From an uncultured Campylobacter sp. (GTDB lineage: Bacteria; Campylobacterota; Campylobacteria; Campylobacterales; Campylobacteraceae): a stretch of DNA of 18,315 nucleotides. Below the pieces are notes generated by a model, which did not search any database, was not told the DNA's origin, and was given only the letters and a program-made list of their open reading frames with translations. The stretch is taken from NCBI RefSeq assembly GCF_937996225.1, contig NZ_CALKTC010000003.1, positions 1 through 18,315 of the forward strand, written 5' to 3'. Shown in pieces: positions 14,638-18,315 of this stretch (positions within the stretch are counted from its first letter, which is position 1; each line of letters starts with the position of its first letter). A program made the position numbers and the translations under genes.

Positions 14638-14908
14638 TTCTTAGGCTTGTCTCTTTGCTTTATACTTCGTTGAATTTTAAAATTCTAAGAAATTTAAAAT
14701 TTATAAAATTTTAGATTAAGACATTTAGTTCAAATTTGAACTCAAGATGGCGCAGGATTTTCAAAGAAACATTTTTGCTTTCGCAAAAAGCGCTTCACTT
14801 GTTTTGAGATGGATTTAAATGTTACGACGTAAAAATAAAGCGGAGCGAACTATAGTTCGTGAGCATTTATTTTTACGAGCTCATTTAAAGACGCTCAAAA
14901 GCCAAGCC
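14638..14908 (-). other. 23S intervening sequence at helix 45
   Basis: A 271-bp insertion about 1,200 nt into the 23S core (E. coli helix 45). Flanking arms 14614-14637 and 14909-14932 pair over 24 bp with one mismatch, making the long stem that RNase III cuts in other Campylobacter. It contains a nested hairpin (14814-14889) with 12-bp arms CGTAAAAATAAA/TTTATTTTTACG and a palindromic tip CGAACTATAGTTCG. It shares the border sequences GCGCAGGATTTT and AAAAGCCAAG with the helix 25 insertion. No open reading frame of note. Confidence 0.85.
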
Positions 14909-15013
14909 AAGTATAAATGATTAAGTGCAAGTCTAAAGCTTCGGTACTCATTTTAGCCCCGTTATATTTTCCGCGCAAAATCACTAGACCAGTGAGCTAT
15001 TACGCTATCTTTA

Positions 15014-15044
<31 letters not shown>

Positions 15045-15552
15045 TTGTTTCAGTAACTTCACATCGTTTTCCACTTAAATGAGATTTGGGGACCTTAGCT
15101 GTTAGTCCGGGTTGTTTCCCTCTTGACGACGGATTTTATCACTCGCCGCCTGACTGCCGTGGTTACGCTATAAGTATTCGGAGTTTGATAGGGTTTGGTA
15201 CATTGGTGTATGCCCTAGCCCATTCAGTGCTCTACCCCTTATAACTACTACACGACGCTATACCTCAATATATTTCGGAGAGAACCAGCTATCACGATGT
15301 TTGATTGGCCTTTCACCCCTATCCACAAGTCATCCGGAGCCTTTTCAACGGCCGTCGGTTGGGTCCTCCACCGGCTCTTACACCGGCTTCAACCTGCTCA
15401 TGGATAGATCACATCGTTTCGGGTCTGCAGCATCTGACTAATCGCCCTATTAAGACTCGCTTTCGCTACGGCTCCGGGTTTCCTTAACCTCGCCAGACAC
15501 CACAACTCGCAGGCTCATTATGCAAAAGGCAGTCCATCACACTGCTATACTC

Positions 15553-15770
15553 ATTAAAACTAATCGCTAATCGTTACTTCTAAAATTTAGACCATAAAAT
15601 TCTACTTGTGTCATTTATGATGAATTTTATTAGATTTAAAATTTAGAATTTCAAATGCGCAGGATTTTTAGATGATTTTTTATGAAACAAGGCAAGGCTA
15701 GCCAGATTCGGCTGCCGCAGTCGCAGTTTCATAAAAAAGGGCTAAAAAGCCAAGCTGGATTAATTTTAAA
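15553..15770 (-). other. 23S intervening sequence at helix 25
   Basis: A 218-bp insertion about 560 nt into 23S (E. coli helix 25), between GAGCAC..GCTATACTC and GAGTATAGC..GTG, which pair as the extended helix. It contains a long hairpin: TTTTTAG and TTTTTTATGAAAC (15665-15688) pairing with GTTTCATAAAAAA and CTAAAAA (15726-15748). Bordered internally by GCGCAGGATTTT (15657-15668) and AAAAGCCAAG (15745-15754), as in the helix 45 insertion. Confidence 0.85.
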
Positions 15771-15840
15771 GAGTATAGCATAGTGCTCTGAATGATTGTA
15801 AGCAAACGGTTTCAGGTTCTATTTCACTCGGCTCACCGCC

Positions 15841-15871
<31 letters not shown>

Positions 15872-16344
15872 ACGCTATCGGTCTAGTAGTAGTATTTAGG
15901 GTTGGATCGTGGTCGACCCGGCTTCAGACAGGATTTCACGTGTCCCGTCCTACTCAGGATACCGCTAAGTAAGGATGTGATTTCATATACGGGAGTATCA
16001 CCCTCTATGCCTAACCTTTCCAGATTGTTCTATTATCAGATCCTAGTCTATGTTGCGGTCCTACAACCCCACTAGTAAACTAGTGGTTTGCCCTCTTACG
16101 CGTTCGCTCGCCGCTACTGGCGTAATCTCTATTGATTTCTCTTCCTGCGGGTACTTAGATGTTTCAGTTCCCCGCGTTGGCCCCATTAATGGTAACACAT
16201 ATCGCTATGTATTGGGTTGCCCCATTCAGAAATTCCCGGATCAAAGCCCCTTGACGGCTCCCCGAGACTTATCGCAGTCTGGCACGTCTTTCATCGCCTC
16301 TACTAGCCAAGGCATCCACCGTTCGCTCTTAGTAGCTTACCTTT

Positions 16345-16830
16345 TTTAGTACTTCTCACAAGAGCAAAGCTCTTGCTCCGACGGGGAGCGCAAGCGCTCC
16401 CTCGACCCACCTAAAGCACAGCAACGCTTTCGGCGTTGCTGTAAAATTTCCATTGAAGCAAATTCTAAAGCTTGATTTTGGATCATAATCGGTAAAGAAG
16501 TTATTAGATTTATTTATATATTCTAATTCGCATTACTTCCTTGCTAAAGATAAAATCGATCTAACTAAGCATTTGGTCTACGGATAAGAGCTTTTAAATA
16601 TACCCTATCCTTATAAAAACCGATGCGTTAAATTTATTCTATAGTATTTGATTAACTCGAATTAAGACGGAAAGAGATCAAACTTATAAAGTAAGTTAAG
16701 CTCTATAAGCGTGTATTGATCTTAGCTTTTAGCTTTGGATAACATAATAAGGCTAAAGGCTTGGCATCACTTCGAATAACCAAAGCTTTAACAAGTCCTG
16801 TAAAATTGTTTTATTAAAACTAAAATCAAG
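16345..16830 (-). other. Partial 16S-23S spacer, no tRNA, joined to foreign sequence
   Basis: The leader of 23S. Three hairpins stand in tandem next to the 23S 5' end: CAAGAGC/GCTCTTG (16359-16375), GGGAGCGC/GCGCTCCC (16384-16401) and ACAGCAACGC/GCGTTGCTGT (16418-16442). The processing-stem arm follows at 16530-16560, proving Campylobacter origin at least to there. No tRNA-Ile or tRNA-Ala is present before the composition changes at about 16830. Confidence 0.65.
16530..16560. repeat. 23S processing stem, 5' arm
   Basis: Complement of 12874-12904, starting GCATTACTTCCTTG. It lies 186 bp upstream of the 23S 5' end in the transcript. Confidence 0.75.
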
Positions 16831-16907
16831 AAAAATTTTATTAAAATAAAAATTAAAATAAAAAAATATTAATCAAAATCATAAAATATTTGAATTTGTT
16901 TAGAATA

Positions 16908-16936
16908 TTGACAAATATACATATATGTGATATAAA
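16908..16936 (+). promoter_or_regulatory. Consensus sigma-70 promoter in foreign AT-rich DNA
   Basis: TTGACA (16908-16913), a 17-bp spacer and TATAAA (16931-16936): close to the ideal promoter, and unlike the -35-less promoters of the Campylobacter part. The spacer contains the palindrome ACATATATGT (16919-16928), a possible operator. It points at the short structured region 16942-17015. Confidence 0.65.
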
Positions 16937-16941
16937 TAACT

Positions 16942-17015
16942 GTCTAATAGAGACGCCCCATCTCTACATTTAGACTTCTTTCATACAAAAAAAACGAGCA
17001 CACGGCTCGTTTTTT
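16942..17015 (+). ncRNA. Candidate short structured RNA (about 73 nt)
   Basis: Between a consensus promoter and a terminator, with no open frame. The RNA would fold as GTCTAA-TAGAGA-loop CGCCCCA-TCTCTA, a three-base bulge CAT, TTAGAC (16942-16975), giving a 12-bp nested hairpin, then a short A-rich linker and the terminator. It is convergent with queA. I considered known short riboswitches and could match none. Belongs to the Fusobacterium/Leptotrichia-like segment, not the Campylobacter. Confidence 0.4.
16987..17015. terminator. Bidirectional terminator between the RNA candidate and queA
   Basis: A run of A, ACGAGC, loop ACACG, GCTCGT, then a run of T: a strong stem with U-tracts on both strands. 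The queA stop codon (17016-17014) overlaps its edge, so it closes queA on the minus strand and the RNA candidate on the plus strand. Confidence 0.8.
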
Positions 17016-17366
17016 AATATATAAACATTGAATCTCCAAAGCTGTAAAATCTATATTTTTCTCTTATAGCTTCATGGTAGGCATCAAATACAAATTTTTT
17101 CCCTCCAAAAGCTGATATAAGCATTATTAAAGTGGATTTAGGCAGATGAAAGTTAGTAATTATCGCATCCACTATTTTAAACTTATAATCTCCATAAATA
17201 AATATGCTCGTTTCACTTTCTCCTGAAACAAGCTTCCCCTCTTCATTAATCGAAGATTCAAGTGTCCTTACAGAAGTAGTTCCCACTGCAATGACTCTGT
17301 TTCCTTTTTTCTTTGCATCATTTACAATTTTAACTGTTTCTTCAGGCACTTTATATTTTTCACTAT
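17014..17366 (-). CDS. queA: queA 3' part, cut off at an apparent assembly join
   Basis: S-adenosylmethionine:tRNA ribosyltransferase-isomerase, which converts preQ1-tRNA to epoxyqueuosine-tRNA in queuosine synthesis. Only the last 117 or so of about 340 residues are present: SEKYKVPEETV, then RVIAVGTTSVRTLES, a (T)SIFIYGDYKFK segment, DAIITNFHLPKSTLIMLISAFGG and EKYRFYSFGDSMFI, all hallmark QueA sequence. The family normally reads M-H-S-E before KYKVPEE; here S-E is kept, the histidine codon position reads GAT, and a stop follows at 17370-17368. So the match breaks at about 17366, where the sequence of the next gene begins. A GTG at 17349 opens the frame but is not a true start. Very AT-rich with lysine/isoleucine-heavy codons, Fusobacterium or Leptotrichia-like. 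Confidence 0.85.
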
Positions 17367-17369
17367 CTC

Positions 17370-18315
17370 ATGAAAAAGTTATTCTCTGTTATAGCGCTTT
17401 TGGTGAGTATATCTGCCATGAGTCAGCAAAATGTATTCTTTGATCGTAATTTTTGGAACGAAAACACTACTATCAGCCAAGTAAAAACTGCCATAGAAGC
17501 AGGCAATAGCCCTTCGGCTCTCAATGAAGCTGCTTTTGATGCGCCTTCTTTAGCTATTCTTGGCAAAGTGCCTACCCCCACAGCTATCTATCTGATAGAA
17601 CAACAGGGCAACAGCGTGACAAAAACCACCCATGACGGACGTACTTATCTCTTTTGGGCAGCAAGCGCTGGGATTGTAGAACTCATCCACTACCTATTGG
17701 AACAAGGTAGTGATATTCATGCCAAGGACAGCAAAGGCTATACCCCTATTACCTTTGCAGCGCTCTTCGGCAATACGAATCCTAAGCTATATGAAGCTTT
17801 CTTTAGGGCTGGAATAGACCCTAAAGCAAAATATGACCAAGGGGAAACAATTCTAATGAAGGCTATTGCCTTCGATGATGACAAACTCTCTCTTACTCAA
17901 TACTTTGTAAGTAAAGGTCTCAAGCTCAAAGAAACAAGCCTTAGTGGGGCTACTGCCTTTGACTATGCTGCTCGAAAAGGCAATGTAAACTTGCTTAAGA
18001 CCTTGCGTAAGAAGGTAAAAGCCACCCCCCAAGCCTTACCTATGGCAGCTGAAGGAGTAGTGCGCCAGCCCAATAATCCCATCGAAGTATATCAATATTT
18101 GATTGAGAACCAGAAAATTTCTGCTAATGCTACCGATTATAAGAGTGCCACAGCGCTACACTACTTAGCACGTCGTCAAGACCTGCCTGCTGCTCTCTAT
18201 CTTATAGAAAAAGGAGCTACTACCGATGTTACGGATAAGGATGGGAACACCTGCCTTATGAATGCTTGCTATGGGAATAACTTGGAGCTAGTAAAGCTCT
18301 TAGATAAGAACAAAG
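17370..18315 (+). CDS. Secreted ankyrin-repeat protein, Bacteroidetes-like, 3' end missing
   Basis: Runs from ATG 17370 to the window edge (315 codons, no stop). Signal peptide MKKLFSVIALLVSISAMSQ (1-19), of the Bacteroidetes kind ending in SQ. A lead region (20-85) is followed by ankyrin repeats: HDGRTYLFWAASAGIVELIH (88-107), KGYTPITFAALFGN (122-135), a divergent GETILMKAIAFDD repeat (158-170), SGATAFDYAARKGNVNLLKT (192-211), then after an unlike stretch KSATALHYLARRQDLPAALY (258-277) and DGNTCLMNACYGNNLELVKL (291-310). Probably a periplasmic or surface protein-binding scaffold; partner unknown. No ribosome-binding site: the bases directly before the ATG belong to queA, on the opposite strand, of a different organism. 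Base composition and codons differ from both upstream segments. Capnocytophaga is my best guess for the source. Confidence 0.8.
   Translation, partial: MKKLFSVIALLVSISAMSQQNVFFDRNFWNENTTISQVKTAIEAGNSPSALNEAAFDAPSLAILGKVPTPTAIYLIEQQGNSVTKTTHDGRTYLFWAASAGIVELIHYLLEQGSDIHAKDSKGYTPITFAALFGNTNPKLYEAFFRAGIDPKAKYDQGETILMKAIAFDDDKLSLTQYFVSKGLKLKETSLSGATAFDYAARKGNVNLLKTLRKKVKATPQALPMAAEGVVRQPNNPIEVYQYLIENQKISANATDYKSATALHYLARRQDLPAALYLIEKGATTDVTDKDGNTCLMNACYGNNLELVKLLDKNK

Noticed and set aside
16942..17015. PreQ1 or mini-ykkC type riboswitch, suggested by proximity to queA
   Set aside because: The structure lies on the strand opposite to queA at its 3' end, and neither the preQ1-I signature nor ACGR loops are present in proper form.
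16830..18315. Horizontal transfer of queA and an ankyrin gene into Campylobacter
   Set aside because: queA is cut mid-gene with no mobile element, two unlike compositions are involved, and 16S/tRNAs are lost; misassembly is simpler.

Overview
Bulk of the window (about 1-16,800): a chromosomal segment of a comparatively GC-rich, probably oral Campylobacter. Evidence: a Campylobacter-type major outer-membrane porin (leader MKLVKLSLAAAVAAGALA), Campylobacter-style promoters (good TATAAT, weak or no -35), a 5S-23S unit on the minus strand whose 23S carries two intervening sequences at the positions usual for Campylobacter (helix 25 and helix 45), and AT-rich spacers crowded with AAAATTT motifs. 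I favour the C. gracilis/showae/rectus group from base composition, but cannot fix the species from this sequence.

Layout. 47-1369 (+): glutamate racemase murI with a large hydrophilic insertion, followed by 790 bp of non-coding, degenerate repeats. 2163-2445 (-): a small EexN-like lipoprotein gene interrupted by a seven-G tract, apparently in an OFF frame. 2717-5174 (-): two-gene unit ydfG (short-chain dehydrogenase) then a NhaC-family Na+/H+ antiporter. 5419-6114 (+): an unknown polytopic membrane protein. 6115-6710: decayed sequence. 6711-9114 (-): porin, then, past a strong terminator, a cytochrome c and a DJ-1/PfpI protein. 9252-9321 (-): a candidate small RNA with its own TATAAT and terminator that carries 10 nt perfectly complementary to the porin ribosome-binding site. 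9911-11232 (-): a lipoprotein and a secreted ComEA-like DNA-binding protein with a histone-H1-like tail. 11,233-12,370: decayed sequence. 12,371-16,344 (-): 5S and 23S rRNA, with a 31-bp processing stem around 23S, a 20-bp inverted repeat beside 5S and related palindromic elements inside the IVSs and the spacer.

The last 1.4 kb is not from the same organism. From roughly 16,830-16,900 the sequence becomes extremely AT-rich (Fusobacterium/Leptotrichia-like) with a strong promoter, a short structured-RNA candidate, a terminator and the 3' third of queA. queA stops matching its family at about 17,366, and at 17,370 a Bacteroidetes-style (Capnocytophaga-like) secreted ankyrin-repeat gene starts with no leader and runs off the end. 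The simplest reading is a metagenomic assembly chimera of three oral bacteria, joined beside a repeated rRNA operon and again inside queA. The expected 16S rRNA and spacer tRNAs are absent.

The points most worth following are the porin-linked small RNA candidate, the poly-G lipoprotein switch, the murI insertion, and the element family that has invaded the rRNA operon. All identifications are by eye from motifs and remembered family sequences; no search was run.
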